A stretch of DNA of 44,430 nt from the NCBI GenBank assembly GCA_012512265.1, contig JAAZEM010000116.1:1-44430 (forward strand). Reading direction: 5' to 3'. This document shows positions 32,692 through 41,359 of the stretch, piece after piece. Within the stretch, counting starts at the first letter, position 1. The number at the start of each line of letters is the position of its first letter. This DNA is from Armatimonadota bacterium (GTDB lineage: Bacteria; Armatimonadota; JAAZEB01). A program made the position numbers and the translations under genes. Under the pieces are notes generated by a model. It ran no database searches. It was not told where the DNA came from and saw nothing but the letters and a program-made list of their open reading frames with translations.

Positions 32692-34107
32692 ATGTTCCAG
32701 CTGTGCTTGCTCAGAAGCGAGCAGATCGAGCCACTTGCCGAAGGCGTGCTCCAGGTTCTCGCGCGGGTGGGCGTTCTGTGCGAGAATGAAGAGATGTGCC
32801 GCGCCCTGCGCGAATGGGGCGCCGAAGTCGATTTCGCGGCCCAACGGGTGCGCTTCCCGCGCAGGCAGGTCGAAGCGTTCATCGAGCAGCTGCGCCGCGA
32901 GGAGGCCGGCCGGCAGCCAGAGTGGGGCACGCACTTTCCGCCGCCCTCTCTCCCCGGCATCGGCACTCAGGTCGCCCAGATCACGCACGACTTCGAGACA
33001 GGCGAGCAGCGCAACGCCTGCACGCGCGATTTCATCACCTTCACGCAGCTGGGCGCAGTCCTCCACCCCGAGAAGCCCGTCGGCCACTCCCTCTCGCTCA
33101 CCGATGTTCCCCCCGTGATGGAGCCGCTCGAGGCGGGACTGCTGCTGGCCGAGTGGGCACCCATCCCCGGTCTCCCCTTTATCTGTCGCGCGGATCAGGC
33201 CGATTACCTGAACGAGATGGGCCAGCTTCTTGGCATCGACCACTGGTTCACCTGGGGTGCCACCTGCTTTGCCCACCCCCTGCGCTTCGATCGCGATACC
33301 GCGGGCAAGTTCGTCCGACGAGTGCGCGAGGGTGCCTCCGCCGGGCTGACCGCCATGCCGGTCGCCGGAGCCTCGACGCCGATCACCGTCGAGGGCTTCA
33401 TCGTCGTCTCCAGCGCCGAGCAGATCGCCACCTGGATCGCCGGGCGCGCCCTCAACCCCGCTGTGCCCCTCAGCGGCTCCATCTGGGCCGGCACGATCGA
33501 TATGAAGAGCGGCACCGTGAGCTACTCCGCCCCTGATGCCATGGGCTATGCCTTTGCCACCGTCGAGTTCCTCCGCCGCTGGTGTGGAATGCGGATCGCC
33601 GTCGGCTCTGGAGAGTACTGCGCCGCCAAGCAGCCCAGCCTCTACACCGCCCTGGAGAAGGCGCATAAATCGATGACCGTCTCCGCCTTCACCGGCCAGC
33701 CCGCGAGCCCCGGCGGGGGTCTCCTCGACGAGGGGCGCGCTCTCTCCGCTGTGCAGCTTCTCCTCGACCGCGAGATGGCTGCCTCCACCGCCTACCTCGC
33801 ACCGCAGGTCGATCCCACCCCTGAGAGAATCGGCCTCGACGCGATCCTCGAAGTCGGCATCGGCCTGGAAACGAACTACCTGCAAACCGAGCACACCCTG
33901 CGCCTCTTCCGCGATAGCCTCTGGCTTCCAACGCTCCTGGATCGCACCGGCTGGAATGGTCCCTCCGACGAAGCCGCCATCCTGCAGCGCACGCATGCGA
34001 AGGTGAAGGAGCTTCTCGCGGAGTACCGCAAGCCAGAGGGACGCGAAGAGCTCCTTGCCGCCATGCGCCAGGTTGTCGAGAAAGCCCGCAAGAAGCTCCT
34101 CGCCTGA
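32692..34107 (+). CDS. MttB family methyltransferase (non-pyrrolysine type)
   Basis: 471 residues from the ATG at 32692 (AGGAGGAG just upstream). The length and blocks such as VLARVGVLCENEEMCRAL, the LQVEA-like substrate entry, VGHSLSLTDVPPVMEPLEAG, GLTAMPVAGASTPITVEG and the C-terminal GWNGPSDEAAILQRTHAKVKELL are typical of the trimethylamine-methyltransferase superfamily. The reading frame contains no internal amber codon, so it belongs with the non-Pyl members such as glycine betaine methyltransferase, which move a methyl group to a corrinoid protein. No corrinoid protein or RamA gene is in the window, leaving substrate and acceptor open. Confidence 0.85.
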   Translation: MFQLCLLRSEQIEPLAEGVLQVLARVGVLCENEEMCRALREWGAEVDFAAQRVRFPRRQVEAFIEQLRREEAGRQPEWGTHFPPPSLPGIGTQVAQITHDFETGEQRNACTRDFITFTQLGAVLHPEKPVGHSLSLTDVPPVMEPLEAGLLLAEWAPIPGLPFICRADQADYLNEMGQLLGIDHWFTWGATCFAHPLRFDRDTAGKFVRRVREGASAGLTAMPVAGASTPITVEGFIVVSSAEQIATWIAGRALNPAVPLSGSIWAGTIDMKSGTVSYSAPDAMGYAFATVEFLRRWCGMRIAVGSGEYCAAKQPSLYTALEKAHKSMTVSAFTGQPASPGGGLLDEGRALSAVQLLLDREMAASTAYLAPQVDPTPERIGLDAILEVGIGLETNYLQTEHTLRLFRDSLWLPTLLDRTGWNGPSDEAAILQRTHAKVKELLAEYRKPEGREELLAAMRQVVEKARKKLLA

Positions 34108-34275
34108 GTCGGCCCGCCTTCCCCCACCGCCTGGAGTGGTCGCGAAGAAAGCGATCGCACGCGGTGCTTCGCGCAGGAAGGATTCCATCCCTTCGCACGC
34201 GAAGCTATTGGCGAAGGTGGGCGCTGGCCGCTCCTGCGCGGCCGGCGCATGGTGGTAGGGAAGATGGGGGTTTGC

Positions 34276-35367
34276 ATGCTGACTGCGTGTGGAGTGGCGG
34301 TAGAGCGATTGAAGGGTGGGCAACCGATTCTGGCTCCGCGGGGCGAGGGATGGGAGAGCGGGCACACGTACAATCCCGCAGCAGTGCGCCTGGGACCAGG
34401 CGATAGCACAATCATCCGCAAGCTGCTCGGCGAGGGCTCCCCAGCGCCGCGCGAGGGCGTGGTCGCCATCCTCTATCGCGCGCAGCCACGGCAGAGCACC
34501 GGATTTCGGGCACCGCGCTCCTCTATCGGGCTGGCAGTGTTCACCCCGGAGCTCGACCTCCTCCGGCGCTTTCCAGAACCGGTGGTCCGCCCGACGGAGG
34601 ATCCGGAGGGATACGATTATGACGGCGCCGAGGATCCCCGGGTCACGCGCATCGGCGATACCTTCTACATGGTCTACTGCGGCTATACGGAGCATCCCTA
34701 CGGCGCGAAGATGCGCGTCTGTCTGGCGCGATCACGCGATCTGCTCCACTGGGAGAAGCTGGGCCCCGCGCGGGGCGACATCAACCATTGGCCCAACAAG
34801 GATGGCGTCCTCCTGCCCGGTCCCATCGGCGGGCGCCACTTTCTGCTTCACCGTCCGATGGTCGGCCAGCCCTCCGACTTCTGTATGGAGCTGGCGGTAA
34901 GCGACTCCCCCACCGGTGAGTGGCGCAACTGCGGACGGGTGCTCCGCGCTCCCGGCCACGCGCAGTGCCGGCACTCGTGGGTGGGCGCCGGCTCGGTTCC
35001 CATCCCGCTCGGTGATGGGCGTTACCTCGCCCTCTATCACACCGGCAACCGCCTCCTGGAGGGGTCACGCCAGTACAATGCCGACGCGGTCCTCCTCGAC
35101 TTTCGCCGCTTCACTCCGGAACACCCGGCCGAGATCATCGCGGGCACGCTCGAACGCATTCTGGTACCGGAGACAGAGTATGAGCGCTCCCTGCGCCCGG
35201 GAGACCCAGACCCGCTCCATTGCGTCTTCCCATGCGGCAGCTACCAGCAGGGAGAGCATCTCCACTTCGTGTATGGCGGGTGCGATACCTACACTCTTGC
35301 GGCTCGCGTGAGGACAGAGGAACTCCTGGACCGCCTCCACCAATCCGCACCTCCATATCACGGATGA
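34276..35367 (+). CDS. GH130-type glycoside phosphorylase or hydrolase
   Basis: 363 residues forming a five-bladed propeller pattern. Key phrases are GGQPILAP and YNPAAV near the N-terminus, YDYDGAEDPRVTRIGDTFYMVY with probable catalytic D120, KDGVLLPGPIGGRHFLLHRP, and YNADAVLLD. GH130 enzymes phosphorolyse or hydrolyse beta-mannosides such as Man-GlcNAc or mannobiose. No signal peptide is seen, so it acts in the cytoplasm. The ATG at 34276 is chosen because family members start just before the NPIL-like phrase; upstream ATGs at 34249 and 34264 are possible. It follows the MttB gene by 168 bases. Confidence 0.85.
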   Translation: MLTACGVAVERLKGGQPILAPRGEGWESGHTYNPAAVRLGPGDSTIIRKLLGEGSPAPREGVVAILYRAQPRQSTGFRAPRSSIGLAVFTPELDLLRRFPEPVVRPTEDPEGYDYDGAEDPRVTRIGDTFYMVYCGYTEHPYGAKMRVCLARSRDLLHWEKLGPARGDINHWPNKDGVLLPGPIGGRHFLLHRPMVGQPSDFCMELAVSDSPTGEWRNCGRVLRAPGHAQCRHSWVGAGSVPIPLGDGRYLALYHTGNRLLEGSRQYNADAVLLDFRRFTPEHPAEIIAGTLERILVPETEYERSLRPGDPDPLHCVFPCGSYQQGEHLHFVYGGCDTYTLAARVRTEELLDRLHQSAPPYHG

Positions 35368-35407
35368 AGGAGACGGATGGGGATGGTGCGGAGGCCCGGC
35401 CCAATCG

Positions 35408-35476
35408 GCGCGGAGCTGAAGCTCCGCGCTGCTTCCCGGCAAAGCCCCTTCGAGGCTCCCCCTCCCAGGCCCCGCC
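35408..35476 (-). repeat. GC-rich dispersed repeat, copy B (inverted relative to copy A)
   Basis: Reverse complement of copy A at 9061-9130. Module Y at 35408-35449 with hairpin GCGCGGAGCT (35408-35417), loop GA, AGCTCCGCGC (35420-35429); module X at 35453-35476. The two copies differ by one substitution and a few single-base indels over about 70 bases. Confidence 0.85.
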
Positions 35477-35515
35477 GTATCCGTTTGCTGCGGGTACAGG
35501 CAAGCCCAGCCCGGT

Positions 35516-35583
35516 AGGGCTTCGCTCGCAAGCAGCGCGGTGCTTTAGCGCCGCGCGATGCCCCCCCTCCCAGCCCCCGCCGT
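35516..35583 (+). repeat. GC-rich dispersed repeat, copy C (module Y flipped relative to X)
   Basis: Module Y (35516-35556) is in plus orientation: GGGCTT, AAGCAGC, then GCGCGGTGCT (35535-35544), loop TT, AGCGCCGCGC (35547-35556). Module X (35557-35583) follows in minus orientation (CCCCCCTCCCAGCCCCCGCC). Relative to copies A and B the two modules are inverted. One stem pair changes from A-T to T-G, keeping the pairing. With copy B it fills the 243-base gap between the GH130 and hydrolase genes. Confidence 0.75.
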
Positions 35584-35610
35584 GCCCGGTTTGCCCCGCC
35601 GCAGGCTGGC

Positions 35611-36381
35611 TCAGGGTGCCACTTCGACGACGAGGCCGTCATACGCGAGGCGGATGCCATCCGGGAGCTCCGCGTTGGTGCTCTCGTGCTCCAGATCGTG
35701 GCAGAGGTGCGTGAAGAGAGCACGGCGCGGGGCCAGACGTTCCACCACCTCGAGCGCCTGCTCCAGGTTGAAGTGCGTCGCGTGTGGCCGGCGGCGCAGG
35801 GCATCCAGGATGAGCAGGTCCAGGCCCTGTAACTGCGCCACCGTCTCTTCCGGAAGGAAGCTGGCGTCGGTAACATACGCCGACTTGCCAAAGCGGTAGG
35901 CGGTGATCGGGAGCTGGCCGTGCATCACGCGCAAGGGGCGCACTTCCAGACCGTGGAGATTGAAGCTCGGGCGTACCAGCCGGCGAAGCTCCAGGCGGGG
36001 TTTCCCGCCGCCCACTTGCGTCGGTACAAAGGCATAGCGGAAGATGCGGCGCAACTCACGCAGGGTGGTGCTATCGCCATAGCAGGGAAGCGCTCCGCCC
36101 TGCAGGTCGTTGAAGCGCCGGACATCATCCAGACCAAAGACATGATCCGCGTGCGCATGGGTGAAGAGGACGGCGTCGACACGCTTGAGGCCTGCGCGGA
36201 TCGCTTGAAGCCGGAGTTCGGGGGATGTATCTACCAGCACGGAGGCGCCGTTTTGTTCCACCAGGATGGAGCAGCGGGTACGGTGGTTGCGCGGATCGGT
36301 GGAGGTGCACGTGGGGCAATCGCAACCGATCACGGGCACGCCATGAGACGTGCCCGTGCCCAAGAAAGTGATCTTCAGCAT
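35611..36381 (-). CDS. Metallo-beta-lactamase-fold hydrolase (PhnP-like)
   Basis: 256 residues from the ATG at 36381 (TGGAG five bases upstream). The GTGTSHGVPVIGCDCPTC start with C20, C22, C25 and C37 is shared with PhnP-type phosphodiesterases, and THAHADH supplies H75, H77, D79 and H80 for the dinuclear metal site. MHGQLPITAYRFG and YVTDAS, then THLCHD, complete the fold. Family members cleave cyclic phosphodiesters or cyclic nucleotides. It is not next to phn genes, so the substrate is open. The frame continues upstream to 36681 without family character. Confidence 0.9.
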   Translation of the reverse strand: MLKITFLGTGTSHGVPVIGCDCPTCTSTDPRNHRTRCSILVEQNGASVLVDTSPELRLQAIRAGLKRVDAVLFTHAHADHVFGLDDVRRFNDLQGGALPCYGDSTTLRELRRIFRYAFVPTQVGGGKPRLELRRLVRPSFNLHGLEVRPLRVMHGQLPITAYRFGKSAYVTDASFLPEETVAQLQGLDLLILDALRRRPHATHFNLEQALEVVERLAPRRALFTHLCHDLEHESTNAELPDGIRLAYDGLVVEVAP

Positions 36382-36496
36382 GTAACTCCAGGTATCAAAG
36401 GTAAGAGCGCGAGTAAACGGGAGTGACCTCCTCCCGCGGGCCAGGCTCGCGCAGTCGGGCGCAGCTCGCGCCAGTGACTGGCCTTCACTCGAAACT

Positions 36497-37468
36497 TCAC
36501 ATAAAGAACGCCGGATCGGCAGCGGGGCTCTCCTGGTAGCCGATCTCCTCGCGGACGAGGAAGAGCGGGCGGCGCTGCGTCTCCTGATAGATCCGCCCGA
36601 TGTACTCGCCGATGATCCCCAGGAGGAAGATCTGCACGCTGCCAAGCAGGAGCACGCCCGTGCCGAGAAGGGCATAGCCACGCTCCGGACCCAACCCGCG
36701 CAGCTTCTCCAGGAGCACGAGGAGGAACATCACGAAGCTCCCAATGCCGATCACCCCACCGAGGAGGGTTGCCAGGCGCAGCGGCACGATGGAGAAAGCG
36801 ACGATGCTATCGATCGCCAGACGCGTCAGTTTGAAGTAGTTGTACTTCGTGCGCCCGGCGAAACGCGGCTCGCGATGGAATTTCACGCCCGTCTGCCGGA
36901 ACCCAACCCAGCAGATCAGCCCGCGCACGAAGCGGTTGCGCTCGGAGCAGCGGTTGAACGCGTCCACCACCTTCCGGTCCATCAGCCGGAAATCGCCGGT
37001 ATCCCGGGGCAGGTCGAGGTTCGCCAGGCGGCGCATCACGCGGTAGAAGGCAAAGGAGGTCGCCCGCTTCAGCCACGTCTCACGCGCTCGCGTCGCGCGC
37101 TGGGCATAGACGAGGTCGTATCCCTCCTTCCAGCGCGCCACCAGCTCGGGGATCAGCTCCGGCGGATCCTGGAGGTCCGCATCGATGAGGACGACGGCAC
37201 GCCCCCGGGCATACCGCAGGCCGGCCGTCGAGGCCATCTCGTGCCCGAAGTTGCGCGAGAGCGAGATGACGCGCACGTGCTCGCGGTCGCCCGCGTGCAG
37301 CTCGCGCAGCAAGGCGAGAGAGCCATCGCGGCTGCCATCGTCCACGAAGACCATCTCATAGCTGCCTGCCACCTTCCGCAGCACGGCGGTCAGCCGGCGG
37401 TGCAGCTCCGCCAGACACCCTTCCTCGTTGAAAACTGGAACGACGACTGAAATATCGACTTCGCTCAT
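36497..37468 (-). CDS. GT2 family glycosyltransferase with two C-terminal membrane helices
   Basis: 323 residues. The GT-A domain (about 5-215) has VVVPVFNEEG, VFVDDGSRDGS and the nucleotide-sugar DADLQDPPE motif. Two transmembrane helices follow (about 228-258 and 265-292), with the GEYIGRIYQETQRRPLFLV tail. This is the layout of polyprenyl-phosphate sugar transferases such as GtrB and DPM1-like enzymes, which load glucose or mannose onto undecaprenyl phosphate at the inner membrane. It lies 29 bases after the glutaredoxin-like gene; no strong ribosome-binding site is seen. Confidence 0.92.
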   Translation of the reverse strand: MSEVDISVVVPVFNEEGCLAELHRRLTAVLRKVAGSYEMVFVDDGSRDGSLALLRELHAGDREHVRVISLSRNFGHEMASTAGLRYARGRAVVLIDADLQDPPELIPELVARWKEGYDLVYAQRATRARETWLKRATSFAFYRVMRRLANLDLPRDTGDFRLMDRKVVDAFNRCSERNRFVRGLICWVGFRQTGVKFHREPRFAGRTKYNYFKLTRLAIDSIVAFSIVPLRLATLLGGVIGIGSFVMFLLVLLEKLRGLGPERGYALLGTGVLLLGSVQIFLLGIIGEYIGRIYQETQRRPLFLVREEIGYQESPAADPAFFM

Positions 37469-37497
37469 GGGTCTGCGGGGTTTACGGGCATTGCCTG

Positions 37498-37758
37498 CTA
37501 TACCGTGATATTCACGAGGGAGGCATCCAGACGGTTGGTATCAAAGCCAACGACGACCTCCTCATCCAGGAAGGTGACCGGGACATCGGTGTAGCCGAGA
37601 GCGTCCAGATCCCCCAGGGCATCCGCATCGCGCTCCACATCGCGCACCCGAAAGCGCAGGCCGCGGTTCTCCAGGTAGCGGATCACCTGCTCGCACTCCG
37701 AGCAGTTCGGGCGCACATACACTACTATGTTCTCCGGGACGCGCCGTTCTCCTCCCAT
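37498..37758 (-). CDS. Glutaredoxin-like protein (NrdH type)
   Basis: 86 residues. The thioredoxin fold has the CxxC site CSEC (C19, C22), followed by the VPVTFLDEEVVVGFD block with the cis-proline and the binding loop. It probably reduces disulphides or mixed thiols. GGAG lies eight bases upstream of the ATG at 37758. The Cys-Ser-Glu-Cys centre is atypical for classical glutaredoxins (CPYC). Confidence 0.85.
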   Translation of the reverse strand: MGGERRVPENIVVYVRPNCSECEQVIRYLENRGLRFRVRDVERDADALGDLDALGYTDVPVTFLDEEVVVGFDTNRLDASLVNITV

Positions 37759-37800
37759 CCCACCGCTCCTTTCTTCGGTATCCGGACCTCGGGACTGGCG

Positions 37801-38052
37801 TCAGACGGCAACCCGCTCCTGGGCTTCCCGGGCAGCGCGCTCCAGGCGCGGCCGGTAGATCAGATCGAAGGTGTTTCCCGTTCCGGGAAAGAGGCGCTCC
37901 GCGTCGCGGCGCAGACCGGCGATCACCTGCTCTACCTCCTCGGAAGCGATCTTCCCCGTACGGATCTCCTCTTGCGCGCGATCCACGAGCGACCGGAGCT
38001 GCTGAAGGCGGCTCTCCTCGTCGGCGATCTCTTCTATCTTATGGAGCACCAT
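37801..38052 (-). CDS. Small helical protein, unknown
   Basis: 83 residues, mostly charged helix (about 3-55, heptad-like Leu/Ile with Glu/Arg), then a PGTGNTFDLIYRPRLERAAREA region. No signal peptide or Cys. I do not recognise it; the helical N-half suggests a coiled coil. It begins one base after the stop of the upstream 68-residue gene and lies 42 bases before the glutaredoxin-like gene, so it is part of one operon. Confidence 0.6.
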   Translation of the reverse strand: MVLHKIEEIADEESRLQQLRSLVDRAQEEIRTGKIASEEVEQVIAGLRRDAERLFPGTGNTFDLIYRPRLERAAREAQERVAV

Positions 38053-38053
38053 C

Positions 38054-38260
38054 TTAAGTCACCCTTCCATAGGCGCGCACGACAGCGAACTTATACCGCC
38101 CGTCGTCACCGCGCACCGGCTCCAGGTTGCGCATCTCCCACGGGGGGTTCTCCTCGCACCACTGGCGCACGTCTTCCGCCGCCGCAGTCTCGTTCCCCGC
38201 GTCGCTCCATACCTCACCGGTGCCGTAATGCTCCTTCACGTTCACTCGTACGACTGCCAT
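38054..38260 (-). CDS. Small protein, unknown, first gene of a four-gene operon
   Basis: 68 residues from the ATG at 38260, with AGGAGGGG directly upstream. Short beta strands (VVRVNVKEHYG and KFAVVRAYGRVT) flank an acidic helix with WCEENPPWEMRN. A single Cys is present. Not recognised. It is followed by the 83-residue protein with a one-base gap, then the glutaredoxin-like protein and the GT2 enzyme. The 219 bases upstream (38261-38479) hold no gene and only a small GCAA-capped hairpin near 38425. Confidence 0.6.
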   Translation of the reverse strand: MAVVRVNVKEHYGTGEVWSDAGNETAAAEDVRQWCEENPPWEMRNLEPVRGDDGRYKFAVVRAYGRVT

Positions 38261-38479
38261 CGTGCCCCTCCTGCACGCCAGATACCCAGAGCGCAGGCTC
38301 GCGAAACGGCACAGCGGGCGATGCCTGAAGAGCGGTGACCCCACCGGCCGTCTGTACGACGCACCGACGCGGGCCGTTGTTCGCGATGCAAGGGCGTTGC
38401 CACATGCCGGCAACTCTCCCTTGCGGGAAGAGACCGCTCCGATGCGGGCCATCAAGATGGTCGCAGCACCTCGCGCGCC

Positions 38480-40906
38480 CTACCGCTGCCGGCGCTGCCA
38501 CTCGAAGATGGAGGGGACGGCCGGCCTTGGGCGGGGGGCCTCGCCGGCAGGCTCCAGGCGGTTATCGCGCTCCACCAGGGGCCTGCCCAGACCACCCCAC
38601 ATCTTCCCGTTGCCGCCGAGAACCCGGTTGCCGATCAGCTCCACGCCGATGCAGTCCGGTGATAGGAGGAGGACCGCGGGCTGTGTCTCGTCCGCCAGGC
38701 AAAAGACGTTGCCTCGGATGATGTGGTCGAAGCTCGCCGTCTTGGCAAAGATCCCCGGGCCCGCACCAGCGACGAACCGGTTGTAGAGGATGAGCCAGTT
38801 CTCATTCATGCCGCCCATCCAGAGCCCCGCTTTCGGCGAGCGAATATCGCAGTTGTAAACCACGTTGCGCGGTCCGTTGGGGCCGTGGGCGGTGTCTTCC
38901 GGCGGGGAAGCCCACATGCCGTAGCCGTAGGCGCCGTTGCCCGTAGAGGCTTCAACGACGCACTCCTCGAAGAGGTTCTCATGGGTCCACCCGGAGTGCC
39001 ACTGGGCGTCGCTGGCATAGAACGCGCTCTTGCGGATGACATTGCCAGACGCGGCCCACTGCACGCAGGGCGCGTGCCGCAGCTTGTAGGTGGTCACGTT
39101 TTCCATTAGACAATCGCAGGCCTGCTCCCACCCGGCGTAGGCGCTGCCACCGCCACCCTTGAACCAGGCGTCGTCGAGGACGCAGTCCCGGATCTCGCAC
39201 CACTTCGCGCCGGTGAAGTAGAGCGGGAAGCGCCCGGCCTTCTTCACGGCCACGCCGCGCGCCCAGCTCTCCCACACGTTGTGGAAGTAGATTCCGCTCG
39301 TCCAGATCGGCTCTCGCTGCTCTAGGGAGAGGTCCTCGACGCCGCAGCGGCGGATCGGCTGTATCTCCTGCGCGTAGGCACCATCCACCACGGGAAAGCC
39401 GATCCGCAACGGCTGGTTCACGGTGATCCGCTGGCCATCCACCCGCTCGACCAGCAACTCGGTGCGCCGGTACTCGCCCCACTGGCAGGCGTTGCGGACC
39501 AGCGCGTCCCACCGCGGCGTCTTGGGCGCACGCAGGCGGATCCGGTCGCCCGCGGCGATCCCCTCGGTGCTCTCCAGGAGGAGTTCGCGGTCGCCGCGCC
39601 GGCCATCACGGGCCAGCTTGATCCGCGGGCTCGCATAGGCGCCGCCACTGAATGCAATCGCCGCAGCCGGCGGCGTATGGAGGCGGCCGTCCTTTGTGGA
39701 CGCGTCGGTGCGCACCCGGAGCATCGCCTCGGCCTTCCTGCCGCCAGGGTAATCGGCAACCGCCTTGAGGATGTACTCGCCGCTCCCGGCCCGCGCGGTC
39801 ACCGCGCTTCCAGCAACGCTCAGGGAGAAGGTGCCGCCCCAGTGAGCATGCCGTTGGATGCGGCGCACCTCCTGGCCATCCACCTCCAGCGAGATCGCCT
39901 GCAGCTCCTTCGGGTCGGCATGGATCTCGATGGCGGTGGTGGGGGTCACCGTCGCGCCTGGAGCGGGCCGGCAGAAACGCACGCCGCCCGCCGGCACGCC
40001 GTAGCGGAAGATCAGCCGCGTCTTCTCGGCGCCGGCGCCGCGCAGGACGACGCCATCCCGCGTGATTAGCACTGGCCGGTCGAGGTAGTAAGTGCCGGCT
40101 CCCAGGAGAAGGGCGCCCCCGCCGCGCTTCCCGACCGCTTCGGCGCCGCGCTCCAGGGCGGCGCTGTCGTCGGCATCGTCATCCGCCTTCGCGCCGAACT
40201 CCTCGATCCTCGCCACCACCGGCACCTTTGGAATGCCGCCGGGCACGCCGGCCCAGCACCAGTCAGGGTAGACGATGCCGTCGGGACCCACCACGTCGGC
40301 TGCCGTCAGCTTTGCCTTCTCCTCGGGCCGGATCTTGTAGGTGCCTTCCCAAGGAGGCCGCATCGCCTTCGGATCCAGGGCCTCGAACCGGAAGTCATCG
40401 AGGTAGGCCACCACCTTCGCGTGGCTGTAGCTATGGATCCACAGCTCCAGATAGGCGGCGCCTTCAGGGGCATAGATGGTGCTTGTGAAGGGAACCCACT
40501 TCCCCACGGGCTCGGAGGGCGCAGCGCGGTGGAAGTCGTCGCCCTTGCCGATGAGCTTTCCCTCTTTGTCGAGCACGCGCACGTAGATCCCGAGGCCGGA
40601 TCCAGAAACGGGGAAGGCTTTTCCATGCAGTTCGTAGACGCCTGCTCCCTCGATGGGTACGCGGCTGGCGATGGCGCTGGAGCCGTTCTTGGGATGGTCG
40701 TCCACCACCTTGAGCGACCATTTCCCGGACGCCGCCTGCTCCTGCGACAGCGTGGACATCCCCTCATCCGCCGGGATGTTCCACCCTTGCGCGCCCTGCT
40801 CGAAGTCTCCGTTGGGTATCGGGAGCGTCTTGTTCCGCGCTGGCGCAGCGACCGCCGGGATCGCCAGAAGCAACGCGGTGACGAGGGGCCAAGAGTGAAG
40901 TCTCAT
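38480..40906 (-). CDS. Secreted right-handed beta-helix protein (pectate-lyase-like)
   Basis: 808 residues from the ATG at 40906 (GGAGG five bases upstream). Signal peptide about 1-20. An N-terminal carbohydrate-binding sandwich (about 28-175, PNGDFEQGAQGWNIP) is followed by the glycosidase/pectin-lyase opener VARIEEFGAKADDDADDS (about 230-250), usual for pectate-lyase-3-type folds. An Ig-like insert (about 330-410) interrupts before the long repetitive beta-helix (about 480-770) of short strands such as GVEDLSLEQREPIWTSGIYF and CEIRDCVLDDAW. It probably binds or cleaves a polysaccharide; catalytic residues cannot be assigned. Confidence 0.82.
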   Translation of the reverse strand: MRLHSWPLVTALLLAIPAVAAPARNKTLPIPNGDFEQGAQGWNIPADEGMSTLSQEQAASGKWSLKVVDDHPKNGSSAIASRVPIEGAGVYELHGKAFPVSGSGLGIYVRVLDKEGKLIGKGDDFHRAAPSEPVGKWVPFTSTIYAPEGAAYLELWIHSYSHAKVVAYLDDFRFEALDPKAMRPPWEGTYKIRPEEKAKLTAADVVGPDGIVYPDWCWAGVPGGIPKVPVVARIEEFGAKADDDADDSAALERGAEAVGKRGGGALLLGAGTYYLDRPVLITRDGVVLRGAGAEKTRLIFRYGVPAGGVRFCRPAPGATVTPTTAIEIHADPKELQAISLEVDGQEVRRIQRHAHWGGTFSLSVAGSAVTARAGSGEYILKAVADYPGGRKAEAMLRVRTDASTKDGRLHTPPAAAIAFSGGAYASPRIKLARDGRRGDRELLLESTEGIAAGDRIRLRAPKTPRWDALVRNACQWGEYRRTELLVERVDGQRITVNQPLRIGFPVVDGAYAQEIQPIRRCGVEDLSLEQREPIWTSGIYFHNVWESWARGVAVKKAGRFPLYFTGAKWCEIRDCVLDDAWFKGGGGSAYAGWEQACDCLMENVTTYKLRHAPCVQWAASGNVIRKSAFYASDAQWHSGWTHENLFEECVVEASTGNGAYGYGMWASPPEDTAHGPNGPRNVVYNCDIRSPKAGLWMGGMNENWLILYNRFVAGAGPGIFAKTASFDHIIRGNVFCLADETQPAVLLLSPDCIGVELIGNRVLGGNGKMWGGLGRPLVERDNRLEPAGEAPRPRPAVPSIFEWQRRQR

Positions 40907-40956
40907 CACAGCCTCCACGGTACCCCAGCGCGAGGAACTCGAGGGAAGCTCTGGCG

Positions 40957-41301
40957 TCAATCCTCCGTCAGGCAGCGCAACGTCAGCAACCGCGAGCGAG
41001 AGTCGAGCAGCGAGCGCGTCTCGCGGAAGAGGAAGGTGTGCATCTGGCCATCTACCAGGTAGAGGATCTCGCCTTCACGGGTGATGGAAGGGTCGTGCGC
41101 GGGGAGGCGGGCCATGTGGAGCAGGCGCGAGCGCAGTTGGTCGAAAACGCGCTGGGGGCCTTTCAGAATGCGTCGCTCGCCCTCTTCACCGCGGAGGATG
41201 ACCTCGGTACCATCCCCCACCTGCACATAGAGTGTGCTCCCCTGCTCCTCCACTGCGATGTGCAGCATTCTGCTGATCGCCTCGAGTACCGAGACCTCCA
41301 T
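40957..41301 (-). CDS. Small protein resembling the N-domain of secretion ATPases
   Basis: 114 residues from the ATG at 41301 (an earlier ATG at 41313 is possible; both ribosome-binding sites are weak). LEAISRMLHIAVEEQGSTLYVQVGDG followed about 30 residues later by LRSRLLHMARLPAHDP resembles, loosely, the N-terminal domain of GspE/PilT-type ATPases, but there is no ATPase domain. Function unknown. It sits between galT and the beta-helix gene on the same strand, with short gaps of 58 and 50 bases. Confidence 0.6.
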   Translation of the reverse strand: MEVSVLEAISRMLHIAVEEQGSTLYVQVGDGTEVILRGEEGERRILKGPQRVFDQLRSRLLHMARLPAHDPSITREGEILYLVDGQMHTFLFRETRSLLDSRSRLLTLRCLTED

Positions 41302-41359
41302 CGTCCACCGCATCCTTCCACACCCTATAGACACCTGGCCCGCCGGCTGAGTGTTCGGC

